A stretch of DNA of 64,000 nt from Diphasiastrum complanatum (lineage: Eukaryota > Streptophyta > Lycopodiopsida > Lycopodiales > Lycopodiaceae): the NCBI GenBank assembly GCA_029204225.1, contig MU832135.1, positions 21,438 through 85,437 of the forward strand. The letters are read 5' to 3'. The notes below the pieces were generated by a model, which saw only the letters and a program-made list of their open reading frames with translations, was not told the DNA's origin and searched no databases. Each line of letters starts with the position of its first letter. The first letter of the stretch is position 1. A program made the position numbers and the translations under genes. Shown here piece after piece: positions 1-14,866 of the stretch.

Positions 1-143
1 TTTCTATCAATTCATTCAGATAGTTCCGTTGCATGTGTTATCACACACAACAATCATAGTTTTCATTATGTAGCCAGCTGAAGTTTTTATTTCATGCGAT
101 TGTACTCCTTTTGGATATTAATCAGAGTACATTTTGTCTGCCC

Positions 144-563
144 TCAGCTCTTTAATTCTACTTTGTCGTCAGTATTTGTTTGTTTAATGATGATTTTCAT
201 TGTTTCATTTAGATTGATGCATGTCACAATTCCTTGAATTGTTATTGTTGAATCACTGTCACAATGATATACTAATAACTTGTATTTCATGCATTTGAAA
301 AACCAAAACAAACATAAGCTGTCACATTGTATTGGCGATTGATTGTTGTTGTTGGTAAGAAGTTTTATGTATGTATCAACAAATGATGTGATTTGCTCAT
401 ATAAGATTTTAAAAATCAGATCGTTTTTGTAATGTTCTTTCCAAATCGAAGAATTACAATCATTTTCTCTTAAACTTAACAAAAAACATTGCACGACATT
501 TGGTTGAAGCTTGCTTGCAGTAGCATGATGATTCAAAAAATGAAAAGATGTTGAAAATGTCAT
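144..563 (-). other. Unrecognised 139-codon open frame
   Basis: A 139-codon frame reads on the minus strand from an ATG. The predicted peptide is not low-complexity: it mixes aromatic, charged and cysteine residues and has an Asn run near residue 72. I recognise no domain. Splice-like motifs and neighbouring coding exons were not found. It could be chance in AT-rich DNA, or a decayed exon. The rest of 1-800 shows nothing else I can support. Confidence 0.12.
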
Positions 564-806
564 GGTTAATTTTATAAATAGAAAAAAATTCCAACTCTAT
601 ATAGTCTCTTGGTCCATAGACATTTATGCAAATATTGCTGGTCATTGTGCTTGTAAAAGATAAAATTCTATGCTTTTCAAGCTAAGAAGAAAATAAGAAA
701 AACTTAACAATCAAATTGATTATAATGGTAACCTTGTCTAATTCGGTATTTGCTTTGATCTACTAGGACTAATTTATTCATGTATCTCATAATATATGTT
801 TCTCAA

Positions 807-914
807 TATTCACAATGTTCACGATCTGTATTCACAATGTTCATGATCAGTATTCACAATATTCACGATCACTATTCACAACATTCACGATCACCATTCA
901 CAACATTCACGATG
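807..914 (+). repeat. 22-bp tandem repeat, about five units
   Basis: Five consecutive units of the form TATTCACAATGTTCACGATC plus two bases start at 807, 829, 851, 873 and 895. They differ by a few substitutions, mostly C/T. The last unit runs into GATGAAAATC. There is no spacer between units, so this is a minisatellite. Confidence 0.85.
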
Positions 915-915
915 A

Positions 916-1050
916 AAATCTCAAAATCTCAATTTCTCAGAATTACAGTTTCTCAAAATTTCAATTTTTCAATTTGATAGAATCTCAATTTCTCAATCTC
1001 AGTTTCTCAAAATCTTGGTTTCTCAATTTCTCAATATTCGCAATTTCAAC
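916..1050 (+). repeat. Irregular TCTCAATTT-rich repeat
   Basis: The motif TCTCAA(A)TTT recurs roughly every 9-15 bases (for example TCTCAAAATC, TCTCAATTTC, TTTCTCAAAA). It directly follows the 22-bp minisatellite. It looks like a degenerate simple repeat built from the TCTCAATAT left flank of that array. No coding role is apparent. Confidence 0.6.
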
Positions 1051-2178
1051 AATCACAAACCATCAATAAAGTAATCTTCAAGACATCTCTGAAAATTCGA
1101 TCATTTCTTCATCCAATATGGAAGACATTGTCTATATGTCCTGCAAAACAAAACACATCGACCTGCATGGAAGGCCCAAGGCCCACGGGCCTTCCACAGC
1201 GTAATGACATATCTAAAAAAAATTTCTCTCACAAATTCTGGACAGAATCGCACTCAAGAAAATTCTGGACAAAACTAGTGGTTATTTAGTTGCAAGCAAA
1301 TTCCACTTTTGAGTGCATAAAAATTACAAAGAAAAATTGAAGACTTGGCATTACGCATGTCACGCCAAACTAGCTTGTTAAGAGATATTAAATAGCTCAT
1401 AGTAAACAAACACGAACACGGTCGATAAGAGTGAAGAGAGAATCGTTTTATCGTTGGATCAATACATCTGGCCCGATATGATTTGTCTTAGCAACTACTA
1501 GATCTCATGTGAAATACATGGGCAACTATACGACCATAAACAAACTCGTTCTCCTATAAAACGATGCCAATCCATGCTCAATCCTAAGTTTATGCCATGC
1601 GTAACTTCTTGAAAAAATTTCAACTATACACATGCACTAACCAAATGAACCTTGTATGCCATTCAATATCCACAAATAAGGTTATTGCAATTGGATCATA
1701 TTTTGAGAGGTAAAAATCGCTGCTCCAAACAAATGCAAAACTATGTTTGCAAAGATGCACAACTGATTTCCATGTGCAAAGAAAACTTAACTAAATCTCG
1801 AGAAGATAATTAAAGCCTCCAAAGCAAAGCAAAAGTGCAAGATCGAAGACAAATGGTTTAATGGCCATAAAAGTATACGTGCAGAATTGATCTAAAGTGC
1901 ACGACTATCTAATACGATAATCAAATTGCAACAACGATGACAAACAATAAGAGACTACCTCCAACTGCAAAAGAACCGATCCTCATGTGAATCAATTGCA
2001 AAAGGCCATAGCTACAAAATAAAGAATCATAGTGTCTCATACTACCTCAATATCTTCACAATCCATGTTGTCTTCTCGGTCTTCACTAGGTCTACTGTGC
2101 TTTGCCCTGTTTTTCTGGCACTCGAAACATCAATTGGAACACAAGAGGTGTGTGTGTGCGCATGCACACGCGCACACG

Positions 2179-2181
<3 letters not shown>
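1051..2181. other. Non-coding AT-rich stretch, no gene seen
   Basis: I see no supported coding region, RNA gene or mobile-element signature here. The only structure is ordinary AT-rich sequence leading to the compound microsatellite at 2182. Confidence 0.5.

Positions 2182-2273
<92 letters not shown>
2182..2273 (+). repeat. Compound microsatellite (GT)n-(GA)n
   Basis: About 42 bases of GT dinucleotides (2182-2223) run directly into about 50 bases of GA dinucleotides (2224-2273). The left flank has short alternating CA/CG tracts. Arg-Glu, Ser-Leu, Thr-His and Cys-Val open frames over this tract are translation artefacts. Confidence 0.97.
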
Positions 2274-2275
<2 letters not shown>

Positions 2276-3597
2276 TGGCGCATGCACAACCACCCAGTAC
2301 AAGGCAAAGCCAAAAAATATGCTTTTTCTTTTTCTTTTGCTTTTCGAAATGCACGAGGCATGTACAATGAAGCACCGCATTCATAGATCCATGCTACTTT
2401 GCAACCTCAACAGGGAGAGAACATAGATTTGAAAATAGTAAAGCACAAGTCATTTACAATAAAGCACCACATGAGAGTCAGAAAAATGCATGCTACTTTA
2501 ACCCTCAATTAAGGTTCAGGCATTAAAACTTTGGGCCGCTACCGCATTTTGAACTTTAATGTTGACTTTTTTTCTAAAAATCGACCAACCTCAACACATG
2601 GTATTGCCTTTGCAAGGCAAAGCCAAAAAGTGTTAAATGCTTGGGCAAACAGTCATGGGTGTCCATTTCAAACATTCCACTTTTAGAAGTTTCACACATT
2701 TGGTTGATAGTCACTACGCTGACCTATCCAACCAAAAAAAATTGTCATAAGACTGTTTCGAAAATTTCACAATTCGAAATTTCACACATTCGTTTAATAG
2801 TCACTATGTTTATTGACCCAACTAGAAAAGCTAAGGCAAAAATTTGAAAATGCTTATTTAAAAAGGCCAATATTGTCAAACTATAACCTCATGATAAAAT
2901 GATCTATAGCACTTTGTCCATGTAAACTTATCAAATAACATTATAAAAAAAAAACTATATTTTAGAATTTGAGGACCCACAACATGGCAATGCCTTCACT
3001 CCCACTAATGGGCATATCAACATAAAACCTTTTTGTGTTTAATAAAACCTATAAACTACATATTAACAAGAATGCAAAACCTATCAAACTACAATTCAAG
3101 AAGAAATCTGAACATTAGAATTCAAAGACCCACAACAATGCATAAATACTTAACCTCATAATGTTTCAATAAATTTGGAATCAATAATAGAAAACGGAAA
3201 ATTTTAGGTGCAACAATCACAACTACAAAAGGTTAGCCAAAAAAATTCTGTATACATTCACTTTGTTATGAATTTTGGTGCTAAATATTAATATACAAGC
3301 AAAACTTACTATCACAATATAGTACATAACATTTTTTTTTAAACCATAAAACCTCATCAATTCCACTAAAATGTTAAATGATTGATTTTCAAAAGTCTAT
3401 AGTTGACCACCCACACAAATGGACAATTAGACAAGGACTTCATCTAAAGTGACTACCTTAAGAACAACATAAAAGTTAAGCAACAAAAACCTAATCTCAA
3501 CCTCAAATTATAAGCAAACTACAAAACATTGTGCAAATAAAGAAAAAAGTTCTACACATAAAAACGTAATCAAATTCCTGCTCAACACCAAATAAGC
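2274..3597. other. Downstream flank of RPS26; diverged local duplications
   Basis: No gene is seen. Two diverged local duplications are visible. A block of the type TACAAT(G/A)AAGCACC...TGCTACTTT occurs near 2363 and again near 2455. A block starting TTTCACACATT and containing ATAGTCACTA occurs near 2690 and again near 2780. The part close to 3597 should contain the RPS26 3' UTR, because that gene ends at 3598 on the minus strand. I see no canonical AATAAA signal close to its stop codon. Confidence 0.45.
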
Positions 3598-5810
3598 TCA
3601 TTTGGTGGTTGTCGGTCTAGCACCTTGATCCTGCCTTGGAGGTCCATCCTCCTGGTCATAAGCAAGTAATAGTAGGATTTAGGAAAACAACAATTATCAT
3701 GAGATTTAAAGGCGTAAAAATGGAAAGAATATGAGCGTTATTATTTCAATAAAAAACTTCTAAAACCTTGCGTCTGAATCGTTGCGGAGGTTCCCGAACA
3801 CGACGAGCCTCTCGAGATCGAACACGAACTACATGCGAGTGGATTGCACAAGAGACGCAATATTGCATCTTAGCATAAAGCTTTGGAAGAATATAACCTG
3901 CAAAGAATTGTAACAGTTAGAATTGAACTGACACATTGTAAGGTGCAATTCTTTCTTGTCTTGATAAATTGATTTGGATAGCATCACAACAAAGTTGTCA
4001 AGGAATTGGAATAGGAGAACGCTTGAGCCCCCAAAAAGGGAGCCATTTATGAGGTAGAAGGAACTAGAGAGCGTGAAGTCACTGCATTTTTCTAAAAAAA
4101 AAATTAGTACTTACACACCTTAGAACAAACGTGAAGCACAAAAATTATAATATCATTTTCTCAATTTAGATTTTTGAAAGATCTTGCAATCTTGAAGTAC
4201 GTCATTGCAATTTTGATCAAAATATATTGATTGAAACATAGTTGCAACTATGGTTTTCAATGAAAATGTGGTCCTATTGCCACAACATGTAGTTGCTAAG
4301 GAACCTTGGGAACATGGACTGCCATTCCCACTCAACACACCTAACACAACAATTTGGGAAAATGTTCTGATTGTGTGGCGAACACATTCCTAAGCCGTTC
4401 CACCATTTATTTGAAGTTTAGGACTGATATATTTCCTTTTGGCATACTTTCTTCTCCCTTTTGGCCCAGATATTTCCCTCCTAACCTACATGTTCATGAC
4501 CTTCCAAAAACTATCACCAAAAGGATTTGCTTGGTAAATTTCTTCGCATTCTTGAAGATGATTGAATCTTGCAAAGGTTGCCCTTCCTCAAAAAATTATG
4601 AGTTCCCCAAGGTTTGTGAATAAGAAGTGGTCCATAAAACATTGAACCTAACATTAAGAACTTTGAAAGTGACCTCACCTTTTAATATTACAAAATTTAG
4701 AAATGAACTCACCTTTTTTTTTGGCATGTTATCAAATCTAAAATCCATAAATTCTTTCATGACCATAAAGATGCACAAGTGACCTCGCTATCATTTACGT
4801 ATGAAAGGGTCCTTTTAATAACCTCTACCCCCGATTCCACAGCCGTTCAATTATGGCTCGAGCCAATGATCTTGCAATAAGGTGCAAAGATCACTAAATA
4901 GACAATTGCCCGATACATCAAACACCATGTTCAAAACACTATTGAACAAGCTTCAATTTCCAGCTAGAAGTAATGTTAAGACTTGAATCTTGCATTTAAA
5001 TCAAAAAGCTTCAAAACGCTTCAATTTAAAATTCATTGCAACTGTTCTGAAAACCAATCTAGGCCTAAAATTCAAAAACAAAGAAGATTGTGCAGTGAGA
5101 TAGCAACAACATACCGTCGTAGACGCATGCCTCCTGAACATCACGTACCGCTGCTTGCTCCACTATATTTCTTACTAAGAAACGCTTCACTGCTTTATCC
5201 TACAAACATATCCCTTATGTTAGAACCGAATGCACAAGTTTGTTCAATAATTAGAATTCAAGTAGCAGAATCCAAGAACCTGATAAAAAAGCTACAAAAG
5301 ATGTGCAAAATTTGTCATACTACGAAGGTGCTCATAATTAATTTGCCATAGCTTTTCCTAGAAAACATTCAAGACCTAAAATGCCACAACAAAAAGACAA
5401 ACAGGGTAACTAAATTTAGTGATAAACACAACTGAGCTAACAAAAAGCCACAAAACCTATGATTAATGCCTTGATAATTCTTCACTATAAGCTAATTTTC
5501 ACTGAGATTACAGGGCAGACTGGAAAAGAGGCAAATCCAGAAGAGCAAACCCTAAACCCAAAGGAGTAGAGGCGTCTCTGACCTTGGGAACACATTTGGC
5601 GCAGTTGGAACACCTGATCGGGTACACATGGCCCCGGCCGTGCTTGTTGCGACCTCCATTCCTGCGCTTTACCGTCTGAAAAAACAAATCCAGATCTAAG
5701 CAAATATAGCAAACACAAAAAAAAAACAAGACAAAGACACCCGGGCATAAGCGCCTCATAAAGCAGAAATGATAAAGACAAGCCTATCTCAGGAAAGGGA
5801 ACCTCACCAT
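3598..5810 (-). CDS. RPS26: 40S ribosomal protein S26 (eS26), five exons
   Basis: This gene encodes the small-subunit cytosolic ribosomal protein eS26, which sits at the mRNA exit channel near the 18S rRNA 3' end. Exons on the minus strand are 5810-5808 (ATG only), 5675-5583, 5199-5115, 3897-3767 and 3651-3598. Every intron is GT-AG: 132, 383, 1217 and 115 bp. The spliced product is 121 residues, slightly shorter than typical seed-plant copies. It shows the family signature [15 protein letters not shown] after the first Thr, the zinc ligands Cys23/Cys26 and Cys74/Cys77, and the core segments [38 protein letters not shown] and VVRVRSR. Splitting the start codon from the rest by intron 1 is usual for this family. 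Differences from what I know of the family: Tyr19 before PIRC, Ala27 in CSNCAKC (usually Gly), and a short tail ending ARPTTTK. No stop or frameshift is present, so it is probably functional. Exon calls rest on reading splice sites against the known protein. Confidence 0.95.
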
Positions 5811-6010
5811 AGCTGACTGAGAACCGGATCGCAACAATCGAACACGAAAAAACGCAGGCGGCAATGCAATCCTTTGTCGCCCTTAGGGTTGCCTTCTTCT
5901 TCTTTGGCCTTGCAAATGTGTTGAGGTTGATCAATGGAATTTGGAAGAAAGTCAATGTTAAAGGCTCATATCTAGTGGGGTCTAAACTTTAGGGCTTGAA
6001 CTTTTGGGTG
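5811..6010 (-). promoter_or_regulatory. RPS26 5' UTR and proximal promoter with telo-box
   Basis: The minus strand upstream of the RPS26 start codon contains AACCCTAA at 5890-5883. This is the telo-box motif known from plant ribosomal-protein promoters and leaders. A second related element, GCCCTAA, lies at about 5995-5985. Intron 1 begins immediately after the ATG, so this leader is the rest of exon 1. I see no clear TATA box, which is common for plant ribosomal protein genes. The transcription start was not determined. Confidence 0.5.
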
Positions 6011-8452
<2,442 letters not shown>

Positions 8453-10260
8453 CTAAGGTTTTATTTGATGACAATCAAAAGAACATGGACTTGTCAGATT
8501 TTTAATAAGAACCATATGGGTTTGATGGTCATTTTTGATAACCTTGTTCATCGACAAATGGGCCATCAGAGGATCCCATAATAAAGCTTGTTGATTGTAA
8601 TCCTCGTAGATCGGCACAACTGCTCCCAATGTGATAGACTCTCCCATTTCGTAAGATGTGCTTGCTTGATTGCTTAGTCTATCTAGGTATTTGTGGTATG
8701 CTTTAACCCGAATACTTTCCTCCATAGTCAATCTTACAAACTGAGGACAAGGCTTAGACATTATAATTGCTGGTTTTCGCCATACAATTGGTCTTTTTGG
8801 GCTTGAATTCCCTCGATTTGGTCTTTTAAAAATGGATATACCCGGATTTGGCACTGTGTTGGTGGTCTGTTGCATTGTGGAGCAATCAGAGTTTGGTTCA
8901 ATCTTGTTCGTTGAAGGGCAATCATCAACCTTAGTCCCTCTTGGTATCGCAGTTCCCAATTGAATGCTGCATGATCGCACTTTTCCTCGAACTTTATGTT
9001 GAGTTGCCTTTAAGTTGCTTAGTGGACACAGGTTTCCTTTGTAATTCATCAACAAAAAATCTTTGCAATGATTGTGTCAAGAGACTTGGTAAAATCCTCT
9101 GGACTTCATCGATTGCCAATTTCTTGACTTCCTCAACTATCATTGGCTTGATAGATTCTACGAGCTCTGTCTTCTGTAATGTTGTTGTCGGTTTTCCCGT
9201 GGGTGCATCTGTCTACTTTGGGACTTTTGGCAAATTGACTTCCTCTGCACTTCTTTCATATCCTGGTGGCACTAAGATCTTTCGTTTATAGCACAATAAG
9301 TCTACCTGTGGATTGGACAATACAAGTGCATGTCGATCTACATAAGCCAAATGCCTCCTAGCTATTTGTGGCTTCTGCATTGGACAATCCAAACATGGAT
9401 GGTTAACTCCACATTGTCCACACCAAAGTTTGAATGTTGATGGATCACCTCGATGATGTCTCCCTCCATATCCAAAGCATCGTACCATGTGCAGGATACC
9501 ATCTCCTATGAGTTGATAAGCATACACAGGTAATGGACGTCCCTTAGAATCTTCCACAAAATAAACCGGTAGGCTATGATGGTCTTCCAGTGAGTTCGGT
9601 GACATGCAAGATGATATGACCATTACTTCCACTTGCCCACTTTTCATTGGAGAAACTCATGAATTAGATGGATCAATTTGACATCCATCCACATGGTGAG
9701 CTCCTTGTCAGCTTGATTCTGTTTTTGGCCTTTCAACTGCTAGACCTTGTTGTCGAACTTGTTGTTCTATATTTTGTCTTTGTAAGAAGCACAGATTCTT
9801 GATTAGACATCTTGTACTTGGATGATCCTCAAAGCAGTATGTACATTGGTCCTTCTCAAGAAACTTTGCCTTGGAGCTTGAGTTTGATGATAATTGGAAC
9901 TTGAAGTACTAGGTTCGTGTTCACTTGTTGCGCAAATGATTCGTAGTCTTCCTCCCTTGTCTGCTTGGAACATTCTGATTTTTCTGATTTTAATCCGTTC
10001 GATATTTCTACATTTGGACATGAGTGATCTACTCTCTTCCTTAAGATAAGATTCTCCATAATGACCGCATCTTGACAGATTTGTGGCAATAAAGTGTACA
10101 ATGTGAACTTCTTCATACCAAACTTGATCTTGTCGAGTAGTCCGATATAGTAGTTCTTCATTATGGTCTCTGGGCTCAGTAGATCATTGCCTTTCACCAA
10201 ATTGTACAGTCGTCTGGTGTATTGTTGAACTATCTCATTAGAAAACATCTAAAATGAAGC
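8453..10260 (-). pseudogene. Decayed Ty3/gypsy gag
   Basis: Three minus-strand pieces in succession (10248-9856, 9647-9213, 9055-8453) read as one broken gag. The first resembles a retrotransposon gag core: QQYTRRLYNLVKGNDLL followed by MKNYYIGLLDKIKFGMKKF, the usual 'YxxRLxxL ... FIxGLxxxLR' arrangement. The second contains a CCHC-type zinc knuckle, CGQCGVNHPCLDC, preceded by a second Cys/His cluster. The third is basic and Pro/Ser-rich with no recognised protease triad. Stops and frameshifts separate them, so it cannot make gag. No matching protease or reverse transcriptase follows on the minus strand, where a (CT)n tract lies instead. The gag assignment rests on pattern only. Confidence 0.55.
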
Positions 10261-10592
10261 TAATTTGACAAACTTGGTAGTCATGGCTAGAATGTAGTGT
10301 AGTCTTGATGTAAGAAATAGCTTCAAGGGTTGCACAACTATGATGTCCCACTTTTCCTTTTCTTTTTTGAAATGAGAAATTAAAATAGTAAATAAAAGAT
10401 TGATCATTATGGTACAAACATAATGTGGAGTAATAGATGAACAAGGTGAAGGTTACACTATCAAGAAGAGATGGAACATGGAATGGAGATGGAATAAAAA
10501 AGTAAATGTTTTGGTGGCGCGTATGATAATTGATGTGAAGGAACAGTTGGTAACTGGGGTGCTGGGATGGATGGGGTCCGGGGCAGCGTGGG

Positions 10593-11087
10593 TGTCATGC
10601 CCATGACTGGTCTCGGGTAGCGTGTCCACGTTAGGGACCAATAGACCAACAACCCATAAGTTAATTGTGACTATAAGGGAATTGGGGCCCTTATGTGTAC
10701 ATGGTCATAATTAATGGTTGTAGGCCTAAACACATGGTGGTGGAGTTGGTATGGGTCTATAAGTGAGTCAATAGGGAACTTGATGACGTGGCCCAGATAG
10801 GCTGTAGAGGTGTCTAGTGAGGTGTCACAATGCACTACTAGTGGTGCATGGGCCTTGGAGGGTATAAGTATACCTGTTGGGCTCTCACTAGTGCATGCTT
10901 GATTTGTGATGAGTAGCTATATGCTGCTAGTGTGACTCCTCTTTCCATGACTCTGATTGATCCATAGCTTGGGGGCTAGATCCATACGATCTAGGTTTGG
11001 TTGGGTTGGTTTAACCTCCAACGGTTTCCATGTGTTGTTGTTTTGTATGGTATGCTTAGGCTAGAATCTTGTTGTGAGGACTTTATA
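10593..11087 (+). mobile_element. LTR (family C), followed by primer-binding site
   Basis: A 495-bp segment starts TGTCATGCCCA and ends GGACTTTATA. The same segment recurs at 62053-62525 and 63249-63737, where it is proven to be an LTR by pairing and target duplication. It contains a TATAAG-type promoter stretch (GGGTATAAGTATACC) near 10860. Directly after one base comes TGGTATCAGAGC (11089-11100), the site complementary to plant initiator tRNA-Met. This is therefore the 5' LTR of an element whose interior was lost. No second copy is found nearby to close it. Confidence 0.85.
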
Positions 11088-11100
11088 TTGGTATCAGAGC

Positions 11101-12117
11101 CGGTCTAAGCAGGATTTACCATTGAAAGTGTTGAGTGGTAATCTCGACGTTTTCTCAAGAATCGACGAAGTAAGCAACAAAACGGTGGAATTGTGGAATT
11201 TTCTTCTCGTTGGAAATAGTTTTCAAATTGCATTTGATTGTGTGGTAAGTGCACGACCAGGCTCGCAATTGGTTCATTTTTGTGCTTTTCAATTAATTTC
11301 TTGGAACAATGTCAATTATGTTGTTGCCGATTACTCTATAGTTGGCATTTTTGTGAAGCAACAAGTTACTTTATTGATTGGCTGGATTTTTTCCTACAGT
11401 TTCTTGTTCTTCTTATGCATGGTTATTGTATTTTGAATGCTGTCTATTGCCTGTTTGGAAGCCGGTTTGGTTTTAAAACGATGGGAATAGGCTGGGATAG
11501 AAGCAAAAATACTCTGATCTGTTGGTTGTTGAGTGTTGGTGATGTTTGACAGGATTGCATGGCTGCTCTATGTGAAAGTACAGGCTTATGTTTCATTTTC
11601 CAGCAACCTAACAGTCTGTTTGCAGGGTTAGGAGCCTGTAAAGCCATTCTAGAGAATGGTTGGGTTCAGAACAAGTGGCTATTGGATAAAATAGTTGTAG
11701 TAACCTGCCAAACTAGATAACTGTGAGAATTTTGGCAGCATAACCTCTGTTTTTCAGGCATAGTGAGGGCAAACCTTGCAAATCTTGCATTGGAACTCTT
11801 CTTATGCTTGAAATAAGTAAAGCATTGGCAAACTAATAAACATTGAAAGGGCTAAGTGATCTACAAAGAAACAACAGATGGCTATGCCTTTATGCTTCCT
11901 GCTTCATATGAAAAAAAAAACTGTTTACAAAACCCAAAACATGCTGGAAAATCTGTGGCCAACGTCCTCCAAAACGCCCTTCTTAAACGACGTCAGCAAA
12001 GTCCAACGCTTATTCATGTTGTAGCTCGCCTTCCATATTTCTATAACATCAACACATATAGGACCTCATGACATTGATATATCTATTACGCACACACACT
12101 CTCATTTTTGCATTTAT
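11101..12117 (+). other. Truncated leader after LTR, then unassigned DNA
   Basis: The sequence following the primer-binding site (about 11101-11260) is probably the untranslated leader of the family C element. Two overlapping plus-strand frames (11074-11436, 11238-11549) are rich in Phe, Leu and Tyr and have no known motif. I see no gag or pol motif before 12117. Confidence 0.35.
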
Positions 12118-12416
<299 letters not shown>

Positions 12417-12522
12417 CGCGGATTCCCCGATTTCAGCCTGTTGTTCAGGCATGTAGGTGAAAACCGAGCAGCGTGAGGGAAGGCCATGGTGTAAGGGCCT
12501 GAGGAGAGGAGATAAGAGGGGT

Positions 12523-13850
12523 TCACTGTATTGGGAAGAGCTCGGTTGGGAATAGATCGGCGTGGGTAGGGGCGATTGTGTGGTGGTCAAAGGAGGAGAT
12601 GTGATCATGTAAGAAAGAAGAGGAAGAAGTAGCATGAACGGAGGTTTGAAGGAGTTGAGAAGCGAATGAGTCCGAATCAAAATCAAAACAAGATAAAGTA
12701 GGAGTGGTGGTGATAAGAGAGGGTGGGGATTGAGGAGTAGGGAATGGTAAGGAAATATGAATATAAAGCTGGGTGGTGGATGTTGTGAGGGAAACTAGTG
12801 GAGGTATAAGGACTGTAGTAGTAATTACCTGAGCTCCATCATAGGAGACTCCTTGATCCGTCTGGGTAATAGAGAGCTGCGACAACGTGATAATAGGAGG
12901 GGCAGCTATGCTGGTAATGATCGTCGCTAGGTGTGCTTACTGGGCCACCATGGTGAAATCAAAGGTGCTCAAAGTATTATCGCCAAATCCATCGTTTCTT
13001 GAGTCTTGGGCGGCTCCTTGATCGTCGGCTATGACATCAGCTTGCATTGCGTCTGTGTCTGCTATCTCTGCTCCTTGAGCTTTAGAGGCCCTTTGGACCT
13101 TTCGTTGGCGTGTGGATCTAGTCGTGGATTCGCCTGGAGGGAGGATTCTCTTGAACATCTGTGCACGCATAGTGGTTTGATGTGGCACATTTGGATATAT
13201 CCCACCTTAGTAACTGCCTTCGGGCCATCAGTGCTGCATGGAATTTCTTTACCAACTTGTCCACCCAGTTGTAATGTTGAACTTTTTGTTGCCCCATTGC
13301 GAAGGATAAGGCAAATAGGTCACTCGGAGGAATTTGGTCCACTCGGGGGGTTCAACACTTCAATAAGTAGGTGCACAAGTTCTACTGCTTCTTTGAGCTC
13401 CTTGTCTTGAATACATTTGATAGTGTATCCGTCATTGGTGAAGAGTGTGGTGGACCCATCTTCGACGAGGAGGTGCTTCAGATAGTTATGATCGTATGTT
13501 GTGCCTTTCCCATGAATGATTTCCCCGTCGTTAGGAAAGCCCAGTGACTGGATGATAGAAATATCCACTAGTATAATGGCCTCGTGAGGCCCTGAGGGAA
13601 TCATGAGTGTCTCACTTGCCGCATCAAACGTGGAATATGTCGTGTGCACTACACTTTTCCATTGAATGCCAGTACAGGGTGTGGAAGGCATATGTCCAAT
13701 TGGCTAGGAAGGGACGAGTGAAAGCAATTTTGGCCTCTAGTTCTGGAATGGTACAAAGTGTATCTCAGAAGTATATTTGCATACTTGAGGGCATGATAAG
13801 ACAGGTTTCTGCTCTGTATGTGATGCCATACTGATGTGGCGTGCAAGGAA
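12523..13850 (-). pseudogene. Unidentified broken protein-coding region
   Basis: Minus-strand frames in series look protein-like. Near 13770-13650 one reads ELEAKIAFTRPFLANWTYAF followed by HTLYWHS. From 13691 to 13320 there is an intact 123-codon frame containing PSGPHEAIILVDISIIQSL. From 13342 to 13118 comes a Lys/Gln-rich part. From 13188 to 12523 two frames lie in the same phase, separated by one stop codon at about 12937. The last part has a basic patch (TRSTRQRKVQRASK, possible nuclear signal) and a Ser/Thr/Pro-rich tail. I do not recognise the family. It lies downstream, on the same strand, of the gypsy integrase at 20.6-21.9 kb once the inserted copia is removed, so it could be an extra 3' open frame of that gypsy. 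It could equally be a separate gene relic. Confidence 0.35.
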
Positions 13851-14600
13851 ATAGAGGATGAGCTTGTGCAAGCATGCTAGGGAGAGCAAAAAGGAAATGA
13901 AAGCAAAAAATCAGGCTGAATTTTGTAGAAAATTTCAGCATAGTCTCCCCAGTAAACTCATTTAATGAACTCGCACAAGGGGTGGAGCCATCTTTTTATA
14001 GATGTTTTGGATAAAAAATTTGGAATTCGCCCACCCAATAGAGAAATCACCGAAGCAATTCTAAGACATTCTAGACTGCTCGTGAATTTTGATGATGTGC
14101 CAAAATAACTGTGCAAATTTTTGCAAGTTGTAACAGGTCTTTTTGACTTAAAATTCACTTGAATCTGATTTTGACAAAATTAGCGACCCATCAAAATTTG
14201 CTGAGGCTATGTTTAACATTTTTTCACTACGGGTGAGTTCTTGAATGGATGTGCAAATTCTGTCTCACTGCTTTTCATGTTGTGCGACTTCTGTGCTTGG
14301 ATTTTCTATGCTTTTCTTTACTATTTTTTGAAAATTGGACAAATTCACACAGGGTCCAGATAATATTTGATTGGCCTAAAAAGGTCCATTGCAGTACTAG
14401 CGAATTTTGGCTGAGGCAAAAATCACCTTATTGATAGATGTGTTCTGAATGAGGAGTAGAAGGCGAATTTCATGTGAGAATTTCTGATGCTAGTGATGTA
14501 GTTTCCTAACACTTGATCCATTTTTCTAGAATATTGGGAGATTTGATAGAGATAGATCTGAAAACTGATGTAGAAAATGGGGATCTAATCAAGATAGATC
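13851..14600. other. No gene seen
   Basis: AT-rich sequence with several short frames lacking known motifs. It may be the 3' non-coding part of the minus-strand gypsy whose integrase ends near 14700. No LTR boundary was found. Confidence 0.4.
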
Positions 14601-14866
14601 TGTACTTGTTTGCTAGATCTAAAGTGAATGGTCAGATCGTGAATTTGTTTTATCTAGATGACTGATCATTAACGTGCAAATAATGAGATTGGATCTAGAA
14701 GAAAGAATTAGATAAAAACAAATAATATGAAAATTACACATACAGAACGACAAGGGGATGGGTACATGCATGCAAAGACACAGAACAACAATATGCCACA
14801 ATACATTTCAAGATGAAAACAATGCTCATGATATTGTCTAAGATGACTTTTCTTGACCACAGAATC
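14601..14866 (-). mobile_element. Left remnant of the gypsy element split by copia-1
   Basis: Read on the minus strand, the sequence from 14866 downwards continues the gypsy integrase C-terminal frame that stops at 20580 on the other side of copia-1. The frame passes across the target-site GAATC and goes on to VVKKSHLRQYHEHCFHLEM before ending. Basic residues before a short tail fit a gypsy integrase C-terminus. This shows that copia-1 inserted into the gypsy element. Confidence 0.65.

Noticed and set aside
807..914. Possible CRISPR-like array
   Set aside because: The 22-bp units are contiguous with no unique spacers, there are no cas genes, and the DNA is plant nuclear.
5485..5955. 156-codon minus-strand frame as a gene of its own
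   Set aside because: It runs through introns 1 and 2 of RPS26 in a frame that does not match the conserved protein.
11089..11100. TGGTATCAGAGC sites (also near 15902, 24756, 24982, 26229, 31774 and 50210) as tRNA gene fragments
   Set aside because: Each adjoins an LTR end and lacks the rest of a tRNA; they are primer-binding sites.
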